Part shown: positions 16,608-25,786 of the stretch, piece after piece
Layout: every line of letters starts with the position of its first letter
How positions within the stretch are numbered: position 1 is the stretch's first letter
Source: Rhizobium sp. R634
GTDB taxonomy: Bacteria; Pseudomonadota; Alphaproteobacteria; Rhizobiales; Rhizobiaceae
Assembly (NCBI RefSeq): GCF_002211305.1
Contig: NZ_LOKW01000023.1
Span: forward strand, 248,001 to 312,000
DNA: 64,000 nt
Direction: 5' to 3'
Position numbers and translations under genes: made by a program
Notes under the pieces: generated by a model
Databases searched by the model: none
Seen by the model: the letters and a program-made list of their open reading frames with translations, nothing else
Told to the model about the DNA's origin: nothing

Positions 16608-19388
16608 GTGGATCTTCAGTTGAGAAACGCAGGCATGCCGGGAAAGCGCCTCACGGCCAGGGCCCTGGTGAAGGATGTTCGGCTGCTCGGCCGCCTTTTG
16701 TGCGAAGCCATTGAAGCCAGCGACGGCAGGGAGACCCGGGAGACCGTAGAACGCGTCCGCGCCCTCTCGGTAACCGGCCGCAGAAAGACCAGCCCACGCC
16801 TGAACGGCGAACTCGCCCCCTTCTGCGCAGACATGCCTCCCCGCACCCTCAAGCGCGTGATCCGCGCGTTCAGCCAGTTCTCTCAGCTCGTAAACATCGC
16901 CGAAGACGCTCATCAGGCCAGAGTGCAGCGCTTCGGCATCGCCGATGGCGAACCTGCCATGCCGGGAACGATTGCCAGATCGCTTTCGGTTCTCGCTGCC
17001 GCCGGCGTAGAGGTGGAGGATATCCGTAAGCTGCTGTCGGAAGCGATCGTCTCGCCCGTTTTTACCGCGCACCCCACCGAGGTTCGGCGAAAGAGCGTTA
17101 TCGACATCGAGCAGGAGCTTGCACGATGCTTGAGCCGGCTCGACCATGCCGGCCTGACGGCGCAGGAGGCGGATCGATATCGGGAGGATTTGGAAAGAGC
17201 GACGACGACGCTTTGGCAAACGAACAGCCTGCGAGGGCGGCGGCTGCAGGTCGTGGACGAAATCCTCAATGGCCTGTCCTATTACGACAGTACCATTTTC
17301 CGCGTCATCCCGGAAGTTTATGGGGCTCTCGAAAATCAGCTTCGAGCCTCGCCCTGGAGCTTCGGTCATGACGCGCTGCCGCCATTCCTGCGCATGGGTT
17401 CGTGGATCGGCGGCGACAGGGATGGCAATCCCTATGTCAACGGCGAGACCCTGAGGGAGGCGCTCCGGCTGCAGAGTGAGAGAGTTTTCTCGTTCTATCT
17501 CGGCGAGCTGCACAGCCTTGGCGCCGAACTTTCCTTGGATGATCGGTATGTGAAGGTCTCGCGGGACCTTCAGTGCCTCGCGACCGTCTCTCCCGATAGA
17601 TCGGAGCAGCGCCGGCACGAGCCATATCGCCTGGCGATCTCGGGTATCTATGCTCGCCTGGCGGCCACGGCCCGTAAATTCGGCAGTACAGAGCTTGTTC
17701 GCGAACCTGTAGCGGCCGCCCCCCGCTACCGGCGCCCCGGAGAATTCGCCGCAGACCTGGCGACGATCAGCAAATCTCTGATAGCCAATGGCGCAGAAAA
17801 GATCGCCGCTGGAAAACTGCGCAGCCTCCAACGCGCCGTAGACGTCTTCGGCTTTCATCTCGTCAGCCTCGATCTGCGACAGAATTCCGAGGTTCATCAG
17901 CGGGTTATTCATGAGCTTTTCGAGAATGTGCGCCCCGGCACAGGCTATGAAGCGCTCGCCGAGAGCGACAGGATCCGCTTGCTCACTGAGGAACTCCGCT
18001 CTTCCCAGCTGCTGGTTACACCGCTCAAGACCTATTCGGCCGAGACGATGTCGGAGCTTTCCGTCCTCCGTGAAGCCGCCGAAGCCCATAAGCATTATGG
18101 TCGCGCCAGCATCCCGAATTACATCATCTCGAAGGCGGCAAGCCCTTCCGACCTTCTGGAGGTCATGATCCTGTTCCGCGAAGTGGGACTGTTCAGGCCC
18201 GACGAGCCTGAAGCGGCCTCGGTCAACATCATACCGCTTTTCGAGACGATCTCGGATCTTCGAAACTCGCATGACGTGATGCAGACCGTTTTGGCCATAG
18301 AAGCCTATCGGACATACTTGAAGGCACTCGGCGGCAAACAGGAAATCATGCTCGGCTATTCCGACAGCAACAAGGACGGCGGTTATCTGACGTCGGGATG
18401 GGAGCTCTATAAGGCGGAGATGGCCTTCATTCGGCTTTTCGAGCGTGAGGGCATTCGCCTCAGCCTGTTTCACGGCCGCGGCGGCTCCGTGGGGCGCGGC
18501 GGCGGTCCGAGCTATGAGGCCATCACCGCCCTGCCACCCGGCGCGGTTGCCGGATCGATCCGGCTGACGGAACAAGGTGAAGTCATTGCGGCGAAATATT
18601 CCAATCCGGCACTCGGCCGCCGAAATCTGGAACTGCTGATCGCCGCGACGCTGGAAGCGTCCTTGCTGCCTTCCGACGCACAAGAGCCGGATCCCGAATA
18701 TCTCGGCGCCATGGAGGAGCTGTCCGAGCTCGCTTTTGGCGCCTATCGATCTTTGGTTTACGAGACCGAAGGATTCGAGCGGTTCTTCTGGGAAGCCACG
18801 ATCATTGGCGAAATCGCAAAACTGAATATTGGCAGCCGGCCGGCCTCACGCAGCTCGTCCCGCCGCATCGAAGATCTTCGCGCAATACCGTGGGTGTTCG
18901 GCTGGTCGCAAAGCCGGATCATGCTGCCGGGCTGGTTTGGATTTGGCTCGGCCATCGGACAGTGGCTGACCAGACATCCCGACGGATTGCAAACCCTTCA
19001 AAGGATGCATCGGGACTGGCCTTTCTTCCAGACGCTGATCGCGAACATGGAGATGGTGCTGGCCAAAACCAACATGGCGATCGCGGCGCGGTATGTCGAC
19101 CTCGCCCCCGACGCATCCGCCCATGAGAAAATCTTCACACGCATAAAACACGAATGGGAAGCGACGACGGCCGCACTGTTCGGCATAACGGATCAGGCCT
19201 CGCTCCTGGAGAATAATCCGGCGCTGAAGCAATCGATCCATCATCGCTTTCCATGCCTCGATCCGCTCAACCACATGCAGATCGACCTTCTTCGCCGCCA
19301 CCGCGCCGGAGAACGAGATCAGGACACGGAGGAGGCGCTGCATCTCACCATCAATGGAATTGCCGCCGGGCTACGAAACAGCGGGTAA
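16608..19388 (+). CDS. ppc: phosphoenolpyruvate carboxylase
   Basis: Start set at GTG 16608 (reading MDLQLRNAGMPGKRLTARAL), seven bases after AAGGAG. The ATG two bases earlier is out of frame and closes at once. The product has 926 residues, as usual. Active-site motifs are present: FTAHPTEVRRKS (about residue 152), GSWIGGDRDGNPYVNG (about 264), LGYSDSNKDGGYLTSGWELY, and FHGRGGSVGRGGGPSYEAI (about 620). It converts PEP and bicarbonate to oxaloacetate. The C-terminus reads RNSG where most enzymes end RNTG or QNTG. A LacI-type palindrome just upstream ties it to the catabolic regulon, so this is probably a dedicated anaplerotic copy. Confidence 0.93.
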   Translation: MDLQLRNAGMPGKRLTARALVKDVRLLGRLLCEAIEASDGRETRETVERVRALSVTGRRKTSPRLNGELAPFCADMPPRTLKRVIRAFSQFSQLVNIAEDAHQARVQRFGIADGEPAMPGTIARSLSVLAAAGVEVEDIRKLLSEAIVSPVFTAHPTEVRRKSVIDIEQELARCLSRLDHAGLTAQEADRYREDLERATTTLWQTNSLRGRRLQVVDEILNGLSYYDSTIFRVIPEVYGALENQLRASPWSFGHDALPPFLRMGSWIGGDRDGNPYVNGETLREALRLQSERVFSFYLGELHSLGAELSLDDRYVKVSRDLQCLATVSPDRSEQRRHEPYRLAISGIYARLAATARKFGSTELVREPVAAAPRYRRPGEFAADLATISKSLIANGAEKIAAGKLRSLQRAVDVFGFHLVSLDLRQNSEVHQRVIHELFENVRPGTGYEALAESDRIRLLTEELRSSQLLVTPLKTYSAETMSELSVLREAAEAHKHYGRASIPNYIISKAASPSDLLEVMILFREVGLFRPDEPEAASVNIIPLFETISDLRNSHDVMQTVLAIEAYRTYLKALGGKQEIMLGYSDSNKDGGYLTSGWELYKAEMAFIRLFEREGIRLSLFHGRGGSVGRGGGPSYEAITALPPGAVAGSIRLTEQGEVIAAKYSNPALGRRNLELLIAATLEASLLPSDAQEPDPEYLGAMEELSELAFGAYRSLVYETEGFERFFWEATIIGEIAKLNIGSRPASRSSSRRIEDLRAIPWVFGWSQSRIMLPGWFGFGSAIGQWLTRHPDGLQTLQRMHRDWPFFQTLIANMEMVLAKTNMAIAARYVDLAPDASAHEKIFTRIKHEWEATTAALFGITDQASLLENNPALKQSIHHRFPCLDPLNHMQIDLLRRHRAGERDQDTEEALHLTINGIAAGLRNSG

Positions 19389-19440
19389 CGAGCCGCCAAT
19401 GCGGATGGCGAACCTATTTTTCTTGACCTTGGCGAAAATA

Positions 19441-19460
19441 TTGCGCTAACGTTTGCACAA
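19441..19460. promoter_or_regulatory. LacI-type operator B, upstream of the dehydrogenase-kinase pair
   Basis: TTGCGCTAACGTTTGCACAA, an imperfect palindrome (8 of 10 arm positions) ending 14 bases before the ATG of the 2-hydroxyacid dehydrogenase. The same 20-mer occurs again at 31099-31118 in front of the ABC transporter operon. Identity of two non-coding 20-mers 12 kb apart is strong evidence for a shared regulator. Confidence 0.78.
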
Positions 19461-19474
19461 ACTGGGAGGAAATC

Positions 19475-20437
19475 ATGACACGGACCGTGCTGTTGACGGA
19501 CTACGCCTGGCCGGATGACAAGGTGGAGCGGGAGGTGATCGAGGGAGCCGGGTTTACCCTCGTCAGCGGCCCTGCCGAGCCGTCGCCCTCTTCCGATATC
19601 GACGCTTTGGCCGCAGAGCATAAGCCGGACGCCATCCTGACCTGCTGGGCTCAGGTCAGCGAGACGGCGATCGCTGCATCTCCCAATCTCAAGATCGTCG
19701 CGCGTCTCGGAGTCGGCCTGGACAATATTGCCGTCGATGCGGCCACCGAGCGGGGAATATGGGTCACGAACGTGCCCGACTACTGCGTCACGGAAGTGTC
19801 CGATCATGCCATCGGCTTTGCAATTGCCTGGGCCCGCGGCCTGATCCACTTCGATCGCGAGGTTCGCGATGGCCGCTGGGACCCGGCTTCGGCAAATCTC
19901 CGCCGGCTTTCGGAACTGACCTGCGGCATCGTCGGCTTCGGTCGCATCGGCCGTGCGACGGCGGCAAAGATGCAGGCGCTGGGATGCCGCGTGACGGCGC
20001 ACGATCCCCATGCCTCGAACGTGCCTGATAATGTGGAGCTTGCCGACTTCGATACGCTTCTGGCCAAGAGCGATATCGTCATTGTCCATGCGCCGCTTTC
20101 GCCTGCGACGCGTCATCTGATCAACAGGGACGCCATCTCGAAGATGCGGCGTGGAAGCCTGCTGATCAACGTCAGCCGAGGCGGCGTCGTGGATACCGCC
20201 GCCGTGATCGAGGGCTTGGCCGCCGGCATTCTGAGCGGTGTCGGCCTCGATGTGCTCGAGGATGAGCCACGCGTTCCCCCGGAGTTGATTGCTCACCCGG
20301 GCGCGATGATCACGCCGCATGTCGCCTTCTCCTCGGATGCCTCGCTGATCGAGCTGCGCCGCCGGGCAGCAGAAGAGGTCGTCAGGGTTCTCTCTGGAGA
20401 GATGCCCGAACAAGCCCGCAACAGCCCCCGCCGCTAA
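19475..20437 (+). CDS. D-2-hydroxyacid dehydrogenase, C-terminal-binding-protein type
   Basis: A 320-residue NAD(P)-dependent 2-hydroxyacid dehydrogenase with GGGAGG upstream. The nucleotide motif is CGIVGFGRIGRATAAKM. The catalytic arginine is in LLINVSRGGVVDTAAV, the glutamate in LDVLEDEPRVPPELI and the histidine in GAMITPHVAFSSD. The family interconverts 2-oxo acids and D-2-hydroxy acids, and hydroxypyruvate, glyoxylate or phosphoglycerate are typical substrates. It is followed after 21 bases by a kinase gene and shares the operator family with PEP carboxylase and the operon holding an enolase homologue. A hydroxypyruvate-to-glycerate step is my inference and not shown by sequence. Confidence 0.8.
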   Translation: MTRTVLLTDYAWPDDKVEREVIEGAGFTLVSGPAEPSPSSDIDALAAEHKPDAILTCWAQVSETAIAASPNLKIVARLGVGLDNIAVDAATERGIWVTNVPDYCVTEVSDHAIGFAIAWARGLIHFDREVRDGRWDPASANLRRLSELTCGIVGFGRIGRATAAKMQALGCRVTAHDPHASNVPDNVELADFDTLLAKSDIVIVHAPLSPATRHLINRDAISKMRRGSLLINVSRGGVVDTAAVIEGLAAGILSGVGLDVLEDEPRVPPELIAHPGAMITPHVAFSSDASLIELRRRAAEEVVRVLSGEMPEQARNSPRR

Positions 20438-20458
20438 TGCCGCAAGGACACTGAATTC

Positions 20459-21454
20459 ATGTCTGCAGCCGAGACCACAATTTTCGACGATTTCCTGCTG
20501 AAGAGCGGCCTGAAGAGCGCTTCCGAGGAAGCGATCTATAAGCCCCTGACGGGTGGCGTTTCTTCAGATATCTACCGCGTGGAGCTTCCCGGCCGGCTTA
20601 TCTGCGTGAAACGCGCACTTGCCAAGCTTAAAGTATCCGCCGATTGGCAGGCGCCGGTGTCGAGAAATCTATACGAATGGAACTGGATCTCCTTCGTGGC
20701 CGAGCATTTCCCTTCCGCCGTTCCGAAGCCTCTCGCGCACGACGGGCCGTCTGGTGTTTTCGCAATGGAGTTTCTTCCGAGCGACGACTACCCGCTCTGG
20801 AAGACCAACCTGCTTCATGGGAGCGTCGACCGAAAGGCGGCAGAGGTCATTGGCCAGCGGATTGGACAGATCCATTCCGTCAGTGCCCGCACTCCGGGGT
20901 TGCCGGAAAAATTTGACTCCGGATCGAACTTCTTTGCGCTTCGGCTGGAGCCCTACCTGGTGGCGACTGCCGCCAAACATCCTTTCGTCAGTGATCGCCT
21001 GGCCGAGTTGGTTCAGCGCACGGCCGAAACAAAGCTGGCGCTGGTCCATGGCGACGTCAGCCCGAAGAACATCCTGCTGGGCAGGAACGGCCCTGTGTTC
21101 CTCGATGCCGAATGCGCCTGGTTCGGCGATCCGGCTTTCGACCTGGCCTTCTGCCTGAACCATCTGCTGCTGAAGAAGATCGTTGCCGCAAAGGCGGCAT
21201 CCGAGCTCGCATCGTCATTCACGGCCTTGACGGCAGCCTACATGGATCAGGTCGATTGGGAAGATCGGGACGCTCTCGAGGCCCGGGCCGCAAGCCTGCT
21301 GCCCGCCCTCTTCCTCGCCCGGGTCGATGGCAAATCGCCCGTCGAATACATAAGCGACGAATGCCAGCGCGAGGCGGTCCGCAAGGCTGCTATTCCATTG
21401 ATCGCGTCGCCTCCGCAAAAGCTCGCTGACGTGGCGCAGGCCTGGTTTCCGTAA
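20459..21454 (+). CDS. aminoglycoside-phosphotransferase-fold small-molecule kinase
   Basis: A 331-residue APH/choline-kinase-fold protein. The phosphotransfer loop LALVHGDVSPKNILL contains the catalytic aspartate, and FLDAECAWFGDPAFDLAF holds the metal-binding acidic residues. The N-terminal lobe has the nucleotide-binding strand TGGVSSDIYRVELPGRLICV with its lysine. The fold phosphorylates many small alcohols, so antibiotic resistance should not be assumed. Being second in a two-gene unit after a 2-hydroxyacid dehydrogenase, it is a candidate for phosphorylating that enzyme's hydroxy-acid product, for example glycerate to 2-phosphoglycerate. Confidence 0.75.
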   Translation: MSAAETTIFDDFLLKSGLKSASEEAIYKPLTGGVSSDIYRVELPGRLICVKRALAKLKVSADWQAPVSRNLYEWNWISFVAEHFPSAVPKPLAHDGPSGVFAMEFLPSDDYPLWKTNLLHGSVDRKAAEVIGQRIGQIHSVSARTPGLPEKFDSGSNFFALRLEPYLVATAAKHPFVSDRLAELVQRTAETKLALVHGDVSPKNILLGRNGPVFLDAECAWFGDPAFDLAFCLNHLLLKKIVAAKAASELASSFTALTAAYMDQVDWEDRDALEARAASLLPALFLARVDGKSPVEYISDECQREAVRKAAIPLIASPPQKLADVAQAWFP

Positions 21455-21559
21455 GGAGCCCAGGCTTTTCCGGAGCAGTACGCTTTTCACTGCAGATGAA
21501 AAAGAAAAAGCCACCGCGCTGTGTTCGCGATGGCGGATGAAGTGTTGCTCTGCTGCGGC

Positions 21560-22111
21560 TCAGAACCGGGCGACCCAGCTTTCGAACGCAACCAGGAAGC
21601 TCTCGATGAACTTCTGGGTTCCTTCGTTGAGGAATATCCCATGGTCGCCCACCAATTTGTCGGCCGTGCTGAGGTAAACTTCAGGCTGGGGCATAGTCGG
21701 CACGTTGATGTTGGTCAGGATAACTCGGAGCTGAAGTGCTGCCGCTGCGCCGCCGATGAGACCGGGAGAAGCGCCGGTCACCGCGCCGGGCTTGTGATCC
21801 CACACGCTATTCCCATACGGCCGGGAGCCGACTTCGATCGCATTCTTCAATGCCGCAGGCACGGATCTATTATATTCCGGCGTCACGAAGATTGCGCCAT
21901 CGCAAGCCTTGATGCGCTCGCGGAAGGACGTCCATTCCACCGGCGGCGTTTCGGTCTCAAGGTCCTGGTTATAGAGCGGAAGGTCGCCGATCGGCACGAT
22001 TTCCAGGTTCAATCCGTCAGGCGCCACTTTCTGCATGGCACGGGCGAATTTCAGGTTGATCGAAGCCTGACGAAGGCTCCCGACCAGGACCGCGATATCT
22101 TTCTTGGACAT
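21560..22111 (-). CDS. NAD(P)H-dependent FMN reductase
   Basis: A 183-residue flavodoxin-fold reductase of the SsuE/ChrR/azoreductase group. The FMN phosphate loop is VLVGSLRQASINLKFARAM, and the flavin-contacting segment is AIFVTPEYNRSVPAALKNAI, with SPGLIGGAAAALQLR after it. Such enzymes reduce free FMN or quinones with NAD(P)H. It is the last gene of the minus-strand unit beginning with the extradiol dioxygenase, which suggests quinone reduction or reduced flavin supply for aromatic metabolism. It converges on the kinase gene with about 100 bases between them. Confidence 0.82.
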   Translation of the reverse strand: MSKKDIAVLVGSLRQASINLKFARAMQKVAPDGLNLEIVPIGDLPLYNQDLETETPPVEWTSFRERIKACDGAIFVTPEYNRSVPAALKNAIEVGSRPYGNSVWDHKPGAVTGASPGLIGGAAAALQLRVILTNINVPTMPQPEVYLSTADKLVGDHGIFLNEGTQKFIESFLVAFESWVARF

Positions 22112-22164
22112 GTTCTCTCTTCTCGCGTGAGGGAGGCGCCGGCCGCAGCCGGCGCCGGTGATTG

Positions 22165-23295
22165 TTATTGCCAGACGGCGGGAACCGGCGGAACGACCAC
22201 GTAGTTGCTGAAGCCGCCATCGCGTTCGCCGATGCCGGAGATGGCTTCGTTCACCCGCTCGAGCGGATAGACCTTGTGCTCGAGATAGGAGAGGTCGAGC
22301 GCACCGGTGCGGACCATGTCGGCCATTTCCTGCCCCTGGGCAGCGCTGAACCAGTTAGAGCCGATGAGCTGAACCTGCTCGTCCATCAGCCACTTCACAT
22401 CAACAGGAACATCTTCCGCGACGCCGCCAACCACAACCACACGGCCGCCTCGACGAACGCCGCGCATGGAATCGACCACGGTCGCGGCGGGGGCTCTGGC
22501 ACCCAGCGCGCTGATGACGAAATCCACCCCCTCGCCGCCGGTTTGGGCCTTTGCCCATTCTCCGGTCGAGCCCTCGCCGAGCATGATCGTGTCGATGCGA
22601 TCGGGAGCGATGGCCTTTATGCGGTCCATCAATTCCTTGTTTCTGCCGGTGCCCAGAATTTTGGAGAGGCCCATGGCGAGAGCGAGCTTGGTAGCCGCGA
22701 CGCCAAGCGTGCCGGTAATCCCGTCGATGAGGCAAACTTGGCCGGGTCCGGCCTGTGCATTCTTCAGGGCGCCGTAGGATGTGCCGAGATAGCCGAAGCG
22801 GCCGGCCTGTTCGAAGCTGAGATTATCCGGCAGGCACACGAGTGAATATTCCGGGGCAGTCATGTACTGGCTGAAGCCGCCATAGGGATAAAGATCGAAG
22901 ATTCTTTGACCATCGCGGCTGGTGCTGAAGTAGCCGTTCAAGGTGTAGTAGCGGCATTGGCTGCGGTTGCCTGACCGGCACGCCTTGCAGGAACCACAGG
23001 ATCTGAGAGGGCTGACATAAACACGATCGCCAATTTTGACATTGGTGACCGCCTCGCCCACTTCGGCGACGACCCCGGCCGGATCCAGGCCGAACACTGC
23101 CGGAAACTTCGGCAGCGGCTGGTGGGGAAACCAGGTTGGCCAGTTATTGATGACGTTGGCCATGTTGGGCACGATACCGCAAGCCCTGACCTGCACCAGG
23201 ACGTCGTTGGGCCGGGGCGTGGGAACCGGAATCTCATCCAACGACATCGGCTGATGCAGAGCATGCAGCCGGGCGGCGATCATAGTTTTAACCAT
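22165..23295 (-). CDS. zinc-type alcohol dehydrogenase (MDR family)
   Basis: A 376-residue medium-chain dehydrogenase/reductase with GGAGGAG just upstream of the ATG. The structural-zinc lobe is present (PLRSCGSCKACRSGNRSQC). The first catalytic cysteine region reads VRACGIVPNMANVINN, where a classical enzyme has CGxCHTD, so the usual catalytic zinc site is altered. The nucleotide-binding region GITGTLGVAATKLALAMG lacks the common GxGxxG. Substrate unknown. It sits between the ABC binding-protein gene and the FMN reductase in the dioxygenase unit, so it should oxidise or reduce an intermediate of that pathway. Confidence 0.78.
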   Translation of the reverse strand: MVKTMIAARLHALHQPMSLDEIPVPTPRPNDVLVQVRACGIVPNMANVINNWPTWFPHQPLPKFPAVFGLDPAGVVAEVGEAVTNVKIGDRVYVSPLRSCGSCKACRSGNRSQCRYYTLNGYFSTSRDGQRIFDLYPYGGFSQYMTAPEYSLVCLPDNLSFEQAGRFGYLGTSYGALKNAQAGPGQVCLIDGITGTLGVAATKLALAMGLSKILGTGRNKELMDRIKAIAPDRIDTIMLGEGSTGEWAKAQTGGEGVDFVISALGARAPAATVVDSMRGVRRGGRVVVVGGVAEDVPVDVKWLMDEQVQLIGSNWFSAAQGQEMADMVRTGALDLSYLEHKVYPLERVNEAISGIGERDGGFSNYVVVPPVPAVWQ

Positions 23296-23387
23296 TTACT
23301 CCTCCATAGGGACATCGGTCGAACCGTGCCCGACCGAATGCATTTTTTCAGTTTCAGACAGGTGCGCGGCAGCGCCGAGCGGTTTCG

Positions 23388-24605
23388 TCAGAGGGCGGCC
23401 AGGAACTCCTTGCCGGCCGGTCGGAAGTCCGCAGGCCAGACAGTCACCCAATCCTTTCCTTGAACTTGCTTGAGCTTCGTCGATGGCTTTCCGGCATTGA
23501 ACTTGCCGTCGAAAGTCCTTGTCCCGACGACCGTCTCGACGGGATTTGCGCGCAGCCACGCAGTCATCGCGGCATCGTCCAGCTTCCCCGCCCCTTCAGC
23601 TGCCGCCGCAAGGATCTGCCACGCAGCATATTCGACGGCGGCCTGATATTCGGCGCGCGGATAGGGGAAGCCTGCCGCCTTCGCCTTTCCGTCATAGGCG
23701 CTTACGAACTCCTGGGCGCCGTGATTTTTGAGGAATGGTTCGTGCTCTTCGAACCAGGTCAGCGAGGTCAGGCCATTCGCTTTGGGGTGCGCCGCAGTCG
23801 GGCCGGGCGCCGGGAACAGATAGAACTGGTTTCTTGGCTGGTAATCGATCCGGCTCATCGCATCGAGAAGCTGCACGGCCTCCATGCCGATCGCACCGGA
23901 CCACAACAGATCCGGATCTGCCGCCTTGATGCGGTTGGCGATGGCGCCGAAGTCCTTGGTGCCGAATTCGTATTCAAGCTCCAGCACGTTCTTGATGCCA
24001 CGCTTCTCGGCGACTTGCTGGCCGCCCTTGGCGATTGTCAGTGCCGACGGGAATTTGCTGGTGACGAAGGCGATCGTCTTGGGAGGGGTCGGCAGGCTCG
24101 CATAGGCATCGAGAACGACCTCGGTGTCGGTCAACTGCGGCTCGGCCCCGATCGGAAGCGACGGGAACTGCAGCGGATAGGGCGCGAGGCTCGGGTCGCC
24201 GAGGCTGCTCTGAACGAGCATCTTCTTGAACCGCGCGGCAACGCCCATCGCCGCGATAATCGAGGAGGTGCCATAAGGCCCCATCAGCAGATCGACCTTA
24301 TCGGCCGTCACCAGACGCTCGTAAAGGGTTCGCGCATTGGCGGGAAGCGATTGGTCGTCGAGAAGGACGAACTCCACCTTCCGTCCGAGAATACCGCCTT
24401 TGGCGTTGATCTGTTCGACGAACACCTCTGCCGCAAGCTTATGGATTGCGCCGACGCCTGCAAGCGGACCTGTCAACGGCAGCGTTCCGCCGACGCGGAT
24501 GGGCCCACCTTGCGCGAAAACCTTCGGCATCGCGCCGAAAGCCGCCGCGGCGGCGGCAGAGCCGAGAAATGCACGTCTGTTCAGTTTAATGGAATTCGCA
24601 CTCAT
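23388..24605 (-). CDS. Liv-type ABC transporter substrate-binding protein, Tat-exported
   Basis: A 405-residue periplasmic binding protein. The N-terminus MSANSIKLNRRAFLGSAAAA is a twin-arginine signal (RRAFLG), and cleavage is likely after VFAQ near residue 32. The mature part starts with GPIRVGGTLPLTGPLAGVGA, the branched-chain amino acid/aromatic acid binding-protein signature. The GGGAGGATGAG before the ATG supports the start. It should deliver substrate to the LivH/LivMG/LivF components encoded upstream on the same strand, although enolase, cupin and dioxygenase genes lie between them. Such receptors commonly bind aromatic carboxylates in rhizobia. Confidence 0.87.
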   Translation of the reverse strand: MSANSIKLNRRAFLGSAAAAAAFGAMPKVFAQGGPIRVGGTLPLTGPLAGVGAIHKLAAEVFVEQINAKGGILGRKVEFVLLDDQSLPANARTLYERLVTADKVDLLMGPYGTSSIIAAMGVAARFKKMLVQSSLGDPSLAPYPLQFPSLPIGAEPQLTDTEVVLDAYASLPTPPKTIAFVTSKFPSALTIAKGGQQVAEKRGIKNVLELEYEFGTKDFGAIANRIKAADPDLLWSGAIGMEAVQLLDAMSRIDYQPRNQFYLFPAPGPTAAHPKANGLTSLTWFEEHEPFLKNHGAQEFVSAYDGKAKAAGFPYPRAEYQAAVEYAAWQILAAAAEGAGKLDDAAMTAWLRANPVETVVGTRTFDGKFNAGKPSTKLKQVQGKDWVTVWPADFRPAGKEFLAAL

Positions 24606-24686
24606 CTCATCCTCCCAAGTGCTTCCGGCATGTCATCGCGCTCACGGGTCCGCGGCGCCTCGGTCTCCTGCCGCCGGCGGCAGGTC

Positions 24687-25688
24687 TCAGCTCTTCGCGA
24701 GCCCTTCCGCGTAGCGTTCCAGCGTCATCGGGTTCGGCATTCTCTCGGGGTGCTCCAGCGGTACTCCCGTAAATTCGCTGGCCTCGAAGAACCACTTCGA
24801 GACGGCCGGCATGCCCCAATGGACATTGGTGCTCAGAGATGCCGCGTCCCAGCGAATGGGCTCCAATTCCGCATCTATCGTGGTGTAGTGATTGTTGAAG
24901 AACTCCACCCGGTGGCCATCCGGATCGCGCAGATAGACGAACAGGACTCCCGAAGGGCCATGACGGCCAGGCCCTCGCTCGACGCTGTCTCCATATCCGT
25001 AACGGCTGGCAAAGTCGCAGACGGCGAAGATGTCGCTGCTTTCGGGAACCGTATAAGCAAAATGATGCAGCTGCGGGCCGATGCCGGGCACCAGGGCCAG
25101 GTCGAGGCAGACACCTTTGCGATACATGAAGTTCGCAATGAGATCGTCGCCCGCCGCGATATATTCCGACGTCCGGAAACCGAGTTCGCCATAGAAGGCG
25201 CTCAGACCCAGCGGATCGGCGACGATGACCTGGCAATGGTCGAGCCCCTGGGCCCGGGCGCCGCGATGTTCATGCACTTCGAGAAACTTGCGGGGATGAA
25301 CGCTCATGCTGGAGCAAAGCTCGATGCGAGCCCCCGAGGGATCGCTGACAAGCAGGGTCCGCCCCTGGTTTCGAACGCCGATCCATTCCGCCGGAAGCCC
25401 CTTCTCCTCGAAGAAGACCTTGGCCTTGTCCAGATCCTCCTCCAGGAACACCCTGTAACCGATCCGCCTGCACGCCGGCTTGCCGCCGGCGGGTGCGAGC
25501 ACCAGGCTGTGGTGACAGGCCTCTGACAGTCCGCGAAGGTAGGAGACACCATCTTCGAATTCCGTTTCGACGAGGCCGCCGACATTGACATAGAAATCCC
25601 GGCTGCGTCCCACATCATTGACCTCAAGCACGACATGGCTGAAGCGCGTGATGTTGAAGGGAGGTTTCAAATTAACAGCCGGAAGCAT
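24687..25688 (-). CDS. extradiol ring-cleavage dioxygenase, homoprotocatechuate 2,3-dioxygenase type
   Basis: A two-domain vicinal-oxygen-chelate enzyme of 333 residues starting at ATG 25688 (MLPAVNLKPPFNITRFSHVV). The catalytic domain has the 2-His-1-Glu iron site: H in GLDHCQVIVADP, H in PQLHHFAYTVPE and E in DPDGHRVEFFNNHYTT. The segment SVERGPGRHGPSGVLFVYLR and the following EPIRWD closely resemble 3,4-dihydroxyphenylacetate 2,3-dioxygenases. It would open a catecholic ring next to the hydroxyls. A perfect LacI-type palindrome lies 19 bases upstream. It probably heads the unit dioxygenase, binding protein, alcohol dehydrogenase, FMN reductase. The exact catechol is not deducible. Confidence 0.8.
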   Translation of the reverse strand: MLPAVNLKPPFNITRFSHVVLEVNDVGRSRDFYVNVGGLVETEFEDGVSYLRGLSEACHHSLVLAPAGGKPACRRIGYRVFLEEDLDKAKVFFEEKGLPAEWIGVRNQGRTLLVSDPSGARIELCSSMSVHPRKFLEVHEHRGARAQGLDHCQVIVADPLGLSAFYGELGFRTSEYIAAGDDLIANFMYRKGVCLDLALVPGIGPQLHHFAYTVPESSDIFAVCDFASRYGYGDSVERGPGRHGPSGVLFVYLRDPDGHRVEFFNNHYTTIDAELEPIRWDAASLSTNVHWGMPAVSKWFFEASEFTGVPLEHPERMPNPMTLERYAEGLAKS

Positions 25689-25706
25689 GTCATCCTCATC
25701 GAGTTT

Positions 25707-25720
25707 TGCTAACGTTAGCA
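25707..25720. promoter_or_regulatory. LacI-type operator C, upstream of the extradiol dioxygenase
   Basis: Perfect 14-bp palindrome TGCTAACGTTAGCA between the enolase stop and the dioxygenase ATG (18 bases between site and start codon). Its presence implies an internal, separately regulated promoter inside the long minus-strand gene series. Confidence 0.8.
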
Positions 25721-25786
25721 TAAAACGGCCGAGTGTTTTGTCAACGCCTGTTTTTACGCGAGACCCGCACCCGGCCCATCCAAATT

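Noticed and set aside
16500..18683. 727-codon open frame opposite PEP carboxylase
   Set aside because: Antisense artefact of codon bias. It contains no recognisable motif, while the plus strand holds all PEP-carboxylase active-site motifs.
20459..21454. Aminoglycoside resistance gene
   Set aside because: The fold is APH-like, but the gene is second in a metabolic two-gene unit with a regulon operator, and no resistance-specific motif is visible.
23460..25526. 688-codon plus-strand open frame across two minus-strand genes
   Set aside because: It spans the binding-protein and dioxygenase genes and their intergenic gap, so it cannot be a real gene. Composition is that of a shadow frame.
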